Shown here: positions 25,073 through 33,413 of the stretch, in pieces
Layout: each line of letters opens with the position of its first letter
How positions within the stretch are numbered: position 1 is the stretch's first letter
Notes under the pieces: generated by a model
Told to the model about the DNA's origin: nothing
Seen by the model: the letters and a program-made list of their open reading frames with translations, nothing else
Databases searched by the model: none
DNA from: Jeotgalicoccus sp036782755
GTDB taxonomy: Bacteria; Bacillota; Bacilli; Staphylococcales; Salinicoccaceae
Reading direction: 5' to 3'
NCBI GenBank assembly: GCA_036782755.1
Contig: DAIPYL010000007.1
Span: forward strand, 1 to 49,625
Length of the DNA stretch: 49,625 bases
Position numbers and translations under genes: made by a program

Positions 25073-25204
25073 CTTTTCTTCATTATAATATACCATTATT
25101 CTCCTGCAGCTGTCTCTCCCCTGAATCTTTTCAGGAAATCCTGCAGCCGGTTCAATATAATTACTGATCCGGCTCCGGGGAGCTTTATTTATATAGTTAA
25201 TTAT

Positions 25205-26821
25205 TTAGTTTTCTTCCTGCACTTCTTCGTTCAGACACGCTTTAATTAAACCGCTGAATAACGGGTGCGGACGTGTCGGACGTGACTGGAATTCAGGATG
25301 GAACTGAACGCCCACGTAATAAGGGTGATCTTTAAGTTCAACCATTTCCACTAGGCGGCCGTCAGGTGACGTTCCGCTGAAAATCATGCCCGCTTCTTCA
25401 AGCTGCTCTTTATATGCATTGTTAAATTCAAAACGGTGACGGTGACGTTCGTCAACTTCGCTCACCTGGTACAGTTCGCGTGCTTTCGTTCCTTCTTTAA
25501 TTACACATGGGAAACTTCCGAGACGCAGTGTTCCGCCGAGGTCCACAACATCTTTCTGGTCCGGCATTAAGTCGATAATTGCATGCGGTGTATGCTCATC
25601 CAGTTCAGATGAGTTTGCACCTGTTAAACCTGCTGCGTTGCGTGCAAATTCAACCGTTGCAAGCTGCATGCCGAGACAGATTCCAAGAACCGGCACCTTG
25701 TTTTCACGTGCGTAGTTCAGCGTCAGAATCTTTCCTTCAATACCGCGGTCGCCGAATCCGCCCGGTACTACAATACCGTCAACTTCGCCTAAAATTTCTT
25801 TGTAGTTCTGCGGTGTTACATCCTGTGAATTAATCCAGTGAATATCGATATCCGCATGCACTTCATAACCTGCGTGGCGGAGTGATTCTGCTACTGACAG
25901 GTATGCATCCTGCAGCTCAACGTATTTGCCGACAAGACCTATTTTAATCGTTTTATCGATTTTGCTTAAGTTGTCGAGCAGATGTTTCCAGTCATCCAGC
26001 TGCGCTTCGCCTGTCGCTTCGATGTTCAGGTTTTCAAGTACCAGATCATCCATGTCCTGTGCCTGAAGTGACATTACAAGTTCGTAAATTGTCTCTTCGT
26101 CTTTTGCGTTAATAACGCTCTTTTCATCAATATCACAGAACAGTGCAATCTTGTCGCGCAGATCTTCTGTCATCGGGTATTCAGAACGGACAACAATCAT
26201 ATCCGGCTGAATGCCTAAGCCGCGCAGTTCTTTAACGCTGTGCTGAGTCGGTTTTGTTTTCATTTCACCGGCTGCTTTAATATAAGGCAGCAGTGTGCAG
26301 TGAATGAACATTACATTATCTTTTCCAAGGTCGCTTCTTAACTGACGGATTGATTCGATAAACGGCAGTGATTCAATATCCCCTGCTGTCCCGCCGATTT
26401 CAGTAATAACGATATCCGCTTTTGAAGATTCGCCTGCTTTTTTAATACGTGATTTAATTTCGTTCGTAATGTGCGGGATAACCTGCACAGTTCCGCCGAG
26501 GTAGTCTCCGCGGCGTTCTTTTCTGATTACTTCGGAGTATACTTTCCCTGCAGTAACGTTAGAATATTTACTTACATTGATATCTATAAAACGCTCGTAG
26601 TGTCCTAAGTCCAAGTCAGTTTCCGCGCCGTCCTCTGTTACAAATACTTCACCGTGCTGATAAGGGCTCATCGTCCCAGGGTCAACGTTTAAGTACGGAT
26701 CGAATTTCTGAATTGTAATGTTAAATCCTCTGTCTTTTAATAACCGTCCAAGAGATGCAGCTGTAATTCCTTTACCTAATGATGACACTACGCCACCTGT
26801 TACAAAGATATATTTTGTCAT
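25205..26821 (-). CDS. pyrG: CTP synthase
   Basis: 538 residues from the ATG at 26821, which has AGGAGG at 26830-26835. The frame is open to 26944 but that part is the leader RNA. It makes CTP from UTP, ATP and glutamine. The N-terminal synthase domain begins TKYIFVTGGVVSSLGKGITAASLG, with the ammonia-ligase site around DPYLNVDPGTMSP. The C-terminal class I glutaminase domain has the nucleophile Cys in GICLGMQLATVEFARN and the His-Glu in GVQFHPEF. It lies downstream of rpoE and has its own attenuator-controlled promoter. Confidence 0.98.
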   Translation of the reverse strand: MTKYIFVTGGVVSSLGKGITAASLGRLLKDRGFNITIQKFDPYLNVDPGTMSPYQHGEVFVTEDGAETDLDLGHYERFIDINVSKYSNVTAGKVYSEVIRKERRGDYLGGTVQVIPHITNEIKSRIKKAGESSKADIVITEIGGTAGDIESLPFIESIRQLRSDLGKDNVMFIHCTLLPYIKAAGEMKTKPTQHSVKELRGLGIQPDMIVVRSEYPMTEDLRDKIALFCDIDEKSVINAKDEETIYELVMSLQAQDMDDLVLENLNIEATGEAQLDDWKHLLDNLSKIDKTIKIGLVGKYVELQDAYLSVAESLRHAGYEVHADIDIHWINSQDVTPQNYKEILGEVDGIVVPGGFGDRGIEGKILTLNYARENKVPVLGICLGMQLATVEFARNAAGLTGANSSELDEHTPHAIIDLMPDQKDVVDLGGTLRLGSFPCVIKEGTKARELYQVSEVDERHRHRFEFNNAYKEQLEEAGMIFSGTSPDGRLVEMVELKDHPYYVGVQFHPEFQSRPTRPHPLFSGLIKACLNEEVQEEN

Positions 26822-26843
26822 GTAAGTATCCTCCTGTATAAAT

Positions 26844-26909
26844 AAAAAATAGCTCCCTTTCACCATCGTGAAAAGGAGCCCGTTTGCCAGTCCCTGTTTA
26901 AGGGAGCCC
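26844..26909 (-). promoter_or_regulatory. pyrG: pyrG leader with CTP-sensing attenuator
   Basis: The predicted transcript starts with GGGC (26906-26909). Downstream, GGCTCCTTTTCAC and GTGAAAGGGAGCT (26851-26880) form a 13-bp stem with a GATG loop and a run of T (26844-26849). In B. subtilis low CTP makes polymerase stall at the first C and add extra G residues. These pair with the CU-rich 5' strand of the terminator and allow read-through. All of these elements are present here. The leader GCTCCC can also pair with the GGGAGC strand. Confidence 0.88.
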
Positions 26910-26916
26910 AAATAAA

Positions 26917-26944
26917 ATACTATCACTTTCAAAAGAAAAGTCAA
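26917..26944 (-). promoter_or_regulatory. pyrG: pyrG promoter
   Basis: On the minus strand TTGACT (26939-26944), a 16-base spacer and TAGTAT (26917-26922), then 7 bases to the GGGC start. It lies just beyond the rpoE stop codon (26952). Confidence 0.8.
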
Positions 26945-26951
26945 TTAAAAA

Positions 26952-27461
26952 TTAGTAAGCATCTGCTTCGTCGTCGTAATCATCCTCGAGTTTCTCTTTT
27001 TCATCAAACGCGATTTCATCGTCAGCCTTTTTGCTGTCGATTTCTTCTTCTTCATCGTCACCGTGCAGCGTATCGTCGATTTCTTCCTGTTCTTCACCTA
27101 ATTCTTTTGCACCCGGGTAGTCTGCATCGACTTCTTCTTCGATGTACTCTTCCTCTGCTGCGATTTCAATTTTGTGAATTGTCGGTGCAATCTTATTGCT
27201 GATATCGTCCACTGCATACCATTCGCGGAGACCCCATACACCGTCATCGGTGCTCAGGAAGCGTCCGTCAGTGTTTAAGTCCGTGTAGAACTGCAGCACA
27301 CGGTTTTCAATTTCACCTTCAGTGTAATTGCCGGCCTCTTTAAATTTATCAACCATTTCATAAAGATTTGTTTCTTTACCTTTATCTTCTAAATATATGT
27401 GCGACATATCTATAAACGAATGCTCGTCCATCATTTCTTTTGTATAGCTGTCCAGTCTCAT
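26952..27461 (-). CDS. rpoE: DNA-directed RNA polymerase subunit delta
   Basis: 169 residues. The N-terminal globular HARE-HTH domain (about 1-95; SFIDMSHIYLEDKGKETNLYEM, FYTDLNTDGRFLS, GVWGLREWYAVDDI) is followed by a long acidic tail of Glu/Asp. Delta raises transcription specificity and polymerase recycling in Firmicutes. It has its own promoter (27498-27526), and no terminator separates it from pyrG. Confidence 0.97.
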   Translation of the reverse strand: MRLDSYTKEMMDEHSFIDMSHIYLEDKGKETNLYEMVDKFKEAGNYTEGEIENRVLQFYTDLNTDGRFLSTDDGVWGLREWYAVDDISNKIAPTIHKIEIAAEEEYIEEEVDADYPGAKELGEEQEEIDDTLHGDDEEEEIDSKKADDEIAFDEKEKLEDDYDDEADAY

Positions 27462-27497
27462 TTACGTCATCCTTTCAAGATGTAAATACCTTAGGAT

Positions 27498-27526
27498 ATA
27501 ATACAAATATTTATGCGATGTTTCAA
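27498..27526 (-). promoter_or_regulatory. SigA promoter of rpoE
   Basis: On the minus strand TTGAAA (27521-27526), a 17-base spacer and TATTAT (27498-27503). It lies in the 73-base gap after the GNAT gene, about 30 bases before the rpoE ATG. Confidence 0.7.
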
Positions 27527-27534
27527 GCTTTATA

Positions 27535-28365
27535 TTAATATCTTACTAATTTCACATAACGGTTCGTGTTTTCAGGATTGTCCATCAGTACAAATCCCGC
27601 GTTCGTAAACAGTTTTTCAAATGCCGGGTCCGACACAGTTACCGCCGCAGTATCCACGCCGTCAATCTTTCTTCTGACGACTGTTGCGAATTGGCGCATC
27701 GCGCTTTCCGCCACCCCTTCTTCGCGGTGATCTTCATCTACATATATATGTTTAATATCGAGCGTGCCGTTTTTCTGTTCCGCATCGATATGACCAACTT
27801 CCTTATCTTCTCGCTTCAATATAATTTTCACTGCAGGCGCTGCTGTCCCTGCATCGACTTCAAGTCTTAAATTAGGCACGTAACTGCGGTTCAGATCGAG
27901 ATAGTACAAACGCTCTTTACCGATTGGTCCTTCTTCTTTTGTCGCCAGATGCAGAAAACCTGCGCGTTCGTATAAATTCCACGCACCTGCATTTTCGCCG
28001 TCAACAACTAAATATAAATGATCGAATGATGAAAAATTTTCCTGCACGTATACCGGCAGATGCTGGGCAACCGCTGTACCGTATCCGTTCCCCTGATACT
28101 TTTCATTAATCGATAAAGAACGCACGTAGACGACTTCGTGCGGCGTGTCGTATCCTTCGTGCTGGTAGTGTTTATGAAGTACAAAAAATCCGATGACTTT
28201 GCCGTCATCTGTAACGACAACATTCGCAGTGCGGTCTTTGTCATTCAGAGCATCATCCAGCACTTCGATCGGCATGCTCGAATAGATTTGCTGTTTGTCG
28301 CTCAATATGTAATTTTCAAGGTGCTCTCTGTCCTGTTCTGTAAATTCCCTAATATTGATTTCCAT
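27535..28365 (-). CDS. Tandem GNAT-domain acetyltransferase
   Basis: 276 residues. The first GNAT domain (about 1-155) has an acetyl-CoA-binding loop EKYQGNGYGTAVAQHL and NLYERAGFLHL. The second half (about 165-276) is a shorter GNAT-like fold (IKHIYVDEDHREEGVAESAMRQFA, LFTNAGFVLM) with a degenerate CoA loop. The substrate is unknown. A GNAT gene at this place, upstream of rpoE and next to coaW, is also found in staphylococci. Confidence 0.85.
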   Translation of the reverse strand: MEINIREFTEQDREHLENYILSDKQQIYSSMPIEVLDDALNDKDRTANVVVTDDGKVIGFFVLHKHYQHEGYDTPHEVVYVRSLSINEKYQGNGYGTAVAQHLPVYVQENFSSFDHLYLVVDGENAGAWNLYERAGFLHLATKEEGPIGKERLYYLDLNRSYVPNLRLEVDAGTAAPAVKIILKREDKEVGHIDAEQKNGTLDIKHIYVDEDHREEGVAESAMRQFATVVRRKIDGVDTAAVTVSDPAFEKLFTNAGFVLMDNPENTNRYVKLVRY

Positions 28366-28543
28366 GTTTTTCTCCCTTTTACCTCTTTTTTGACATCTTA
28401 TTATAGTTTGCTATTATAGTGCCATACCCCCTCTAGTGACAATTTAGACATTACATTACAACTTTCATTATTTCAGCGTTTTTTGTTGGTATTGTAAGGG
28501 TAATAGGAATAAGAAACTATTAATTAATTTAGGAGGAACTCTC

Positions 28544-30130
28544 TTGACGAATGATGATAATAACACCACGTCAAAGCAAGATACGGATCCGGAAAAACCG
28601 GATAAGTTTCATCTGAAACAGCTCGGTACTGTCTTCTGGACATCTACCGCAATAATTCTGGTTGTTTCTGCAATCGCAATGATTATTCCAGATCAGTTCC
28701 AAGCCGCCTCGGAAAACGTCTATGCGGTAATCTCACAATACTTCAGCTGGTTCTTCTTACTTGTTGTATTTGGATTTGGAGTATTTCTTTTATTCCTGGC
28801 ACTTTCGCCATACGGCCGCGTTAAACTCGGCGGCGATAATTCGAAGCCCGAGTTTTCATTCTGGTCATGGATCGGGATGTTATTCTCAAGCGGTCTCGGT
28901 GTCGGGTTAGTATTCTACGGTGTTGCCGAACCAATGCAGCACTTTATGACATCACCATTCCTCGGCGGACCTGTTGAATCAGCAGAAGCTGCCAGAGTCG
29001 CAATGGGTTATACTTATTTCCACTGGGGTATTTCACAGTGGTCAATCTTCGGTGTCGCAGGTCTCGCAATCGGGTATTTCCAATTCCGTAAAAACCGCGA
29101 TGGCCTGGTATCGACCGCACTCGAGCCGCTGTTCGGTCTCGATTACAATCAGAAAGCCAGAAAAGCAATAGATATTCTGGCGATTATCGCAACAATTACA
29201 GGTATGTCAACATCTGTCGGTTTAGGTATTATGCAAATGGACGGCGGTCTTGATATCGCATTTGGTATCCCGTCAGGTCCCGTAACGCAAATTATTCTGA
29301 CTGCATTAATGACAGGGTTATTCATCTTCTCGACGATTACCGGTCTTAAACGCGGAATGAAGTTTCTGAGCAGCTTAAATATGATTCTTGCTCTTGTATT
29401 AACCGTATTTATTATGGCTGTGGGTCCATTTACATTTATTATGGAAACTATCATTGTAGGTCTCGGTGATTATCTGACAAATTTCGTCGGCTATTCATTA
29501 CGTCTGCAGCCGTATTCAGGCGAATCCTGGGTTCAGGAATGGACAGTATTCTATTGGGCATGGGTAATCGCATGGAGTCCATTTATTGGTTCATTCGTTG
29601 CACGTGTATCACGCGGACGCAGTATTCGTGAATATGTCATGGGTATTTTAATCGTACCGCCGATGCTTTCTTTCCTGTGGGTCGGTGCACTCGGAGGAAC
29701 GGCAATTTATTCAGATCTTATGAATAATACAAACATTGGGGAAATCGTATTAAACGATCAGACTCAGGCATTGTTCGCATTGTTTGATACCCTGCCTATT
29801 TCATGGCTGACGTCAGCAATAGCAATCGTCCTGATTTTTACATTCCTTGTCACATCAGCCGACTCGGCAACGTTTATCGTTGCGGGTATGAGTATCGGAA
29901 ATACCGATAATCCGCCTACCGGCCTGAAAATTCTTTGGGGACTGCTTCTTGGTCTCCTGACGATTGCACTGATTCTTGCCGGCGGTCTGACTAGTCTGCA
30001 GGCAGCATCACTGCTCGCCGGTCTGCCGTTCGCCGCCATTCTCATAATGATGATCGCTTCAGTGTCCAAAGGACTCAGACGAGAGCCGAATGAGGCAATG
30101 AAACGTAGACAACGACGCAAAAAGTATTAA
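28544..30130 (+). CDS. BCCT family transporter (betaine/choline/carnitine type)
   Basis: 528 residues from a TTG that follows AGGAGG at 7 bases. A polar N-terminus of about 35 residues precedes about 12 membrane helices. The glycine-rich GLGVGLVFYGVAEPMQ segment and the BCCT signature EWTVFYWAWVIAWSPFIG are present, with RVSRGRSIREY after the second. The family imports compatible solutes with Na+ or H+. Compared with the BetP aromatic box the equivalent of Trp374 is Val and of Tyr197 is Phe (FHWGISQWSIF), so the substrate may not be glycine betaine. It stands alone, ended by a 15-bp hairpin. Confidence 0.93.
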   Translation: MTNDDNNTTSKQDTDPEKPDKFHLKQLGTVFWTSTAIILVVSAIAMIIPDQFQAASENVYAVISQYFSWFFLLVVFGFGVFLLFLALSPYGRVKLGGDNSKPEFSFWSWIGMLFSSGLGVGLVFYGVAEPMQHFMTSPFLGGPVESAEAARVAMGYTYFHWGISQWSIFGVAGLAIGYFQFRKNRDGLVSTALEPLFGLDYNQKARKAIDILAIIATITGMSTSVGLGIMQMDGGLDIAFGIPSGPVTQIILTALMTGLFIFSTITGLKRGMKFLSSLNMILALVLTVFIMAVGPFTFIMETIIVGLGDYLTNFVGYSLRLQPYSGESWVQEWTVFYWAWVIAWSPFIGSFVARVSRGRSIREYVMGILIVPPMLSFLWVGALGGTAIYSDLMNNTNIGEIVLNDQTQALFALFDTLPISWLTSAIAIVLIFTFLVTSADSATFIVAGMSIGNTDNPPTGLKILWGLLLGLLTIALILAGGLTSLQAASLLAGLPFAAILIMMIASVSKGLRREPNEAMKRRQRRKKY

Positions 30131-30150
30131 AATAGAATTAATGATTAAAA

Positions 30151-30185
30151 TTAAGCAGCGCTCAAAATCATTGAGCGCTGCTTAA
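30151..30185 (+). terminator. Terminator between the BCCT gene and coaW
   Basis: TTAAGCAGCGCTCAA (30151-30165), loop AATCA and TTGAGCGCTGCTTAA (30171-30185) make a perfect 15-bp stem, with a weak T-run (TATTT) after it. Confidence 0.8.
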
Positions 30186-30212
30186 TATTTCACAACTGTG
30201 AGGAGTACAAAT

Positions 30213-31007
30213 ATGAAAATAGGAATCGACGCCGGAGGCACACTGATTAAAGTCGCATTGGTAACTGACGAAGGACGGACATTTAAAAAATATCCCGCTG
30301 CAGAAATCAATCAGGTCATCGATATGCTGAATAACGAATATGCCGGTGAGGATGTTTATTTAACGGGTGGCAAAGCCGAATACATTCAGGAGAAACTCAA
30401 TTTCAACGCAACACTTTCCATAGAGTTTGATGCTACATTCCGCGGACTTTCACAGCTGTTAAAAGAAGCAGATATAGACCTGGACCGATACGTTTACTTA
30501 AACGTCGGCACCGGAACAAGCTTTCATCAGGCCACACGCGAATCCCAAAAACGTGTCGGCGGCTCCGGAGTCGGCGGCGGTACACTGATCGGACTCAGCT
30601 ATCTGCTGACGGGCATCGGTGATTTCGATACGATTATCGAACGGGCGAAAGATGGAGACCGCGATATCATCGATCTAAAAGTCCACCATATTTATAATGG
30701 CAGACCTTCACCGATTCCCGGTGATCTGACTGCCAGCAACTTCGGACATATAATCAACGCACAAAAAAATGCCTCGATCGAAGATCAGCTGATTGCTGTT
30801 ATCGGACTCGTGGCAGAAACTGTCACTGCAATGGCGATTAATTTAGCCGATGCATTCAAGACGAAAAATATGGTTTTTATTGGTTCGACACTGCTTGATA
30901 ACACAGTTATGACCGATATTATTTACAGATACAGCGAATTAAAAAATGCCGAGGCCTATGTCGTGCCGGACGGCGAATACAGCGGTGCACTCGGAGCAAT
31001 CAGCTGA
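30213..31007 (+). CDS. coaW: Type II pantothenate kinase
   Basis: 264 residues from ATG 30213 behind GTGAGGAG. The GTG of this site is an in-frame but less likely start at 30198. It phosphorylates pantothenate, the first step of CoA synthesis. The type II form of staphylococci is not feedback-inhibited by CoA. The actin-like fold starts MKIGIDAGGTLIKVAL, and VNVGTGTSFHQ and VGGSGVGGGTLIGLSYLL are family motifs. Near-absence of CoaA-type features supports type II. It ends 8 bases inside the convergent ABC ATPase gene. Confidence 0.95.
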   Translation: MKIGIDAGGTLIKVALVTDEGRTFKKYPAAEINQVIDMLNNEYAGEDVYLTGGKAEYIQEKLNFNATLSIEFDATFRGLSQLLKEADIDLDRYVYLNVGTGTSFHQATRESQKRVGGSGVGGGTLIGLSYLLTGIGDFDTIIERAKDGDRDIIDLKVHHIYNGRPSPIPGDLTASNFGHIINAQKNASIEDQLIAVIGLVAETVTAMAINLADAFKTKNMVFIGSTLLDNTVMTDIIYRYSELKNAEAYVVPDGEYSGALGAIS

Positions 31008-31707
31008 GCGCAATCACTTTCCCGTCGTGATGAATAATTTTCATTTCACGTGAAAAAGTTTCCGCCAGCATTTTTTCATTCACTTCTCTGACAGGCACTT
31101 TAACTTCGGTTAAAGTGCCTTTTTTCATACATGTTACTGTATCCGCGTAACTGAGTGCGAGATTCAAATCATGCATCGCCATAATTATTACTTTTTCTGA
31201 ACTTAACTGTTTAAGCCAGTTCATGACCAGATGCTGGTAATTAATATCGAGTCCCTGCTCGATTTCATCGAACATCATTACAGGCTTATCTTCAAGATGC
31301 AGCTGTGCGCACAGCGCCCGTTTAAATTCACCGCCGCTTAAATTGTCAGCTGCTGTATTTCTGAACTGCTCCAGTCCAAATTCTTTTAAAGTACCGTTAA
31401 CATCTTTTTTCGGCAGACGTATTGATGCAGTCATTTGAATAAAATCTTCCACAGTAATTTGAAACGGAACATTCTGCTGCGGCAGATAACTGATGTAATC
31501 AGCAGTTCTGTCGAGCGGTACACCGTTGTATTCCAATTCCCGTTCAGTAATGACCGGCATATTATAGCCTGTAATTCCGGTGAGAACAGAACTTTTCCCG
31601 CTGCCGTTTTCACCGAGCATCACATGAATTCCCGGACCGAATTCCACATCGCTGACTGCTGCGCTGAAACCGCCGTAATAAATACCGAGATTTTTTATAT
31701 GCAGCAT
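31000..31707 (-). CDS. ABC transporter ATP-binding protein, orphan (FecE-like)
   Basis: 235 residues from the ATG at 31707; an ATG at 31725 inside osmC is also possible. Neither has a strong ribosome site. Walker A GENGSGKSSVLTG, the Q-loop in SYLPQQNVPF, the signature NLSGGEFKRALCA, Walker B KPVMMFDEIEQGLD and the H-loop MAMHDLNLALSYAD are all present. They resemble iron-siderophore/cobalamin importer ATPases. No permease or binding protein is adjacent, so its partner is unknown. The start is 1 base after the osmC stop, suggesting coupling to osmC. It converges on coaW with an 8-base overlap. Confidence 0.9.
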   Translation of the reverse strand: MLHIKNLGIYYGGFSAAVSDVEFGPGIHVMLGENGSGKSSVLTGITGYNMPVITERELEYNGVPLDRTADYISYLPQQNVPFQITVEDFIQMTASIRLPKKDVNGTLKEFGLEQFRNTAADNLSGGEFKRALCAQLHLEDKPVMMFDEIEQGLDINYQHLVMNWLKQLSSEKVIIMAMHDLNLALSYADTVTCMKKGTLTEVKVPVREVNEKMLAETFSREMKIIHHDGKVIALS

Positions 31708-31708
31708 C

Positions 31709-32125
31709 TTACAATGTTTCACCATTCAGGATGACTTTAACATCGATATTCGCAACGAGTGAATGTACCGCAGAACAATATTTATCTTTCGACAGATCCG
31801 CAGCACGCTGCGCCTGTTTTGCAGTAATATCCCCATCGATTAAAATATTCATCGTAATATGTTTATAGTATTTCGGTTCCGTATCTGCACGATCGCCGTC
31901 CGCTTCAATTTCTAGCTTCGTTACTTTATCCATATGATGTCTTAAAATCACTCCGATATCGATGGCCATACAGCCTGCCGCACCGTGCAGCACCATTTCC
32001 ATCGGTGACGGTGCTGATGCATCCCCGCCTGCCGCTTCGTTCGCATCCATTGCGACTGTGTATCCCGTTGTTTCACCTGTTGATTCAAATTTTAATTTAC
32101 CCTGCCAGTTTAATTTAACTTTCAT
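31709..32125 (-). CDS. OsmC/Ohr family protein
   Basis: 138 residues. The OsmC fold reduces organic hydroperoxides with two cysteines. These are in GAAGCMAIDIG and DKYCSAVHS. The Arg/Glu partners are not obvious, and the N-terminus (MKVKLNWQGKLKFES) matches the YhfA-like OsmC subgroup more than Ohr. It sits directly after an AhpD-like gene, and a peroxide-related role for the pair is inferred. GGAGG precedes the ATG. Confidence 0.87.
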   Translation of the reverse strand: MKVKLNWQGKLKFESTGETTGYTVAMDANEAAGGDASAPSPMEMVLHGAAGCMAIDIGVILRHHMDKVTKLEIEADGDRADTEPKYYKHITMNILIDGDITAKQAQRAADLSKDKYCSAVHSLVANIDVKVILNGETL

Positions 32126-32146
32126 GCCGTTTCCTCCCGTATTGAA

Positions 32147-32488
32147 TTATTTTGCTGCTGCCTCATCGTATGCTTCAAGCGCCTTGCCGCCGTAAACACT
32201 TGCCGGACCGCCGCCCATAACGATGCACACCGCAACAATATCGCTGATTTCTTCGCGTGTTGCACCAAGTTTAACGAGCTTATTCACATGGTTGCCGATG
32301 CAGCCTTCGCATTTATCTGCAATCGCATAAGTTAATGCGGCGTATTCTTTTGTTTTCTCATCCAGAGCATTGGCTTTATAGCCTTCCTGCTGAAGTTTCT
32401 TAAAGGCTCTCATAAAGTCCGGCTGCTCCTCTTGAATACGTCCCGTATTTTTTTGAGCTCTCTTATTAATCTCTTCAAAATTCCCCAT
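32147..32488 (-). CDS. Carboxymuconolactone decarboxylase family (AhpD-like) protein
   Basis: 113 residues, all helical. The redox motif CEGCIGNHV with two Cys separated by two residues, preceded by KEYAALTYAIADK, is that of AhpD-like alkylhydroperoxidases rather than of decarboxylases. The gene lies 21 bases upstream of osmC, so the two may form a small thiol-peroxidase unit. Confidence 0.88.
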   Translation of the reverse strand: MGNFEEINKRAQKNTGRIQEEQPDFMRAFKKLQQEGYKANALDEKTKEYAALTYAIADKCEGCIGNHVNKLVKLGATREEISDIVAVCIVMGGGPASVYGGKALEAYDEAAAK

Positions 32489-32538
32489 TTAAACACACCA
32501 TCCCAATATTTTTGTACTAAAAATGCAAAAAGAACCGC

Positions 32539-32751
32539 TCAGGCGCGATTCTCTTTATCGTTTTCAATTCTTCTCTCTCGATATTTAATTAAGACAGCTG
32601 TATACACGATAAATAAAACTGTCATAAATATCCCGATTACTGTGTAGGACAGCGGTGATGTTTCCGTATAGGATGCCATCGTTGAGAAGATGATACCTGC
32701 TGTGAATAACGTTAAGAGCAGCGCGTACATCAGTACATGGACAACTTTCAT
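32539..32751 (-). CDS. Small two-helix membrane protein, unknown function
   Basis: 70 residues, not recognised. Two membrane segments (about 5-27 and 35-55) are joined by a short polar loop TMASYTETSP, and the C-terminal tail is charged (KYRERRIENDKENRA). The ATG has a GGTGATTAAATG context with a weak site. It stands between the GNAT and AhpD-like genes. Confidence 0.65.
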   Translation of the reverse strand: MKVVHVLMYALLLTLFTAGIIFSTMASYTETSPLSYTVIGIFMTVLFIVYTAVLIKYRERRIENDKENRA

Positions 32752-32823
32752 TTAATCACCCAATTTTTAAAAGTATAGTCATTCTTAACGTTATAATATC
32801 ACTTTAATTAATCAGATAGTTCA

Positions 32824-33330
32824 TTATTTTAAAAAGTTCGCCATATAGACTAAATCTGTATAGCCTTTACTTAATTTTACCTGATTTTTTAATGTTGCTT
32901 CTTCTTCGAAGCCGAGTCGTTTATATAATTTAATCGCTCCCGGATTGTTGGCGAAGACAGTTAAAATTACTTTTTCTAATTTTTCATTGCCGCGTGCAAA
33001 TTCGACAGCCTGCTCCACCATCTGAGTACCTGTGCCTGTGCCTGTGTAGGCTTTCTGCAGGCTGATGCCGAATTGTCCGATATGCTCAAACTTCTTGCGG
33101 CGATCCTGGCGGAGGTTCAGCATGCCGACTACTTTATCGCCGTCGACTGCCACGATACCGAGATCATTCGGTCCAAGAGACTTTATCGTCGCCTCTTCCT
33201 CTTCAATAGTAATTGTTCTGTTTTCAATTGCTGTTGCCAGCGTATCCGGATTTTCTGCTGTCACTTGTTTTTTATGATCGATAATACTGGCAGCATCTTT
33301 CACTTCCATTTTACGAATATCATATGCCAT
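32824..33330 (-). CDS. GNAT family N-acetyltransferase
   Basis: 168 residues, one GNAT domain. The acetyl-CoA loop is QKAYTGTGTGTQMVEQAVEFA, and the C-terminal FANNPGAIKLYKRLGFEEE is typical of RimI-like enzymes. The substrate is unknown. It has its own ribosome site (GAAAGGAAG) and is probably monocistronic. Confidence 0.9.
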   Translation of the reverse strand: MAYDIRKMEVKDAASIIDHKKQVTAENPDTLATAIENRTITIEEEEATIKSLGPNDLGIVAVDGDKVVGMLNLRQDRRKKFEHIGQFGISLQKAYTGTGTGTQMVEQAVEFARGNEKLEKVILTVFANNPGAIKLYKRLGFEEEATLKNQVKLSKGYTDLVYMANFLK

Positions 33331-33413
33331 TTGTGCTAACTTCCTTTCTGGATTGACTGTTCATCGTATCAAGTATAGTACATTCAGAAAGGTGTTTTAA
33401 ATTTTGTGCTTAC

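Larger units (their letters stand above)
24895..25204. other. pyrG-fsa intergenic region
   Basis: 310 bases without a gene. From right to left it holds a structured pyrG 3' region (25110-25190), the pyrG terminator (25041-25072) and the fsa promoter (24930-24959). The structured part includes AGCCGG/CCGGCT around TCAGTA/TATTGA, a CCTGAA/TTCAGG hairpin and two copies of TCCTGCAGC. Confidence 0.65.

Noticed and set aside
25075..25115. A TATAAT on the minus strand (25082-25087) as the promoter of a small RNA
   Set aside because: No -35 at the right distance, and any transcript would reach only the terminator hairpin about 35 bases on.
26822..26944. The 41-residue upstream extension of pyrG
   Set aside because: It overlaps the promoter and leader RNA, and the ATG at 26821 has a full ribosome site and the conserved N-terminus.
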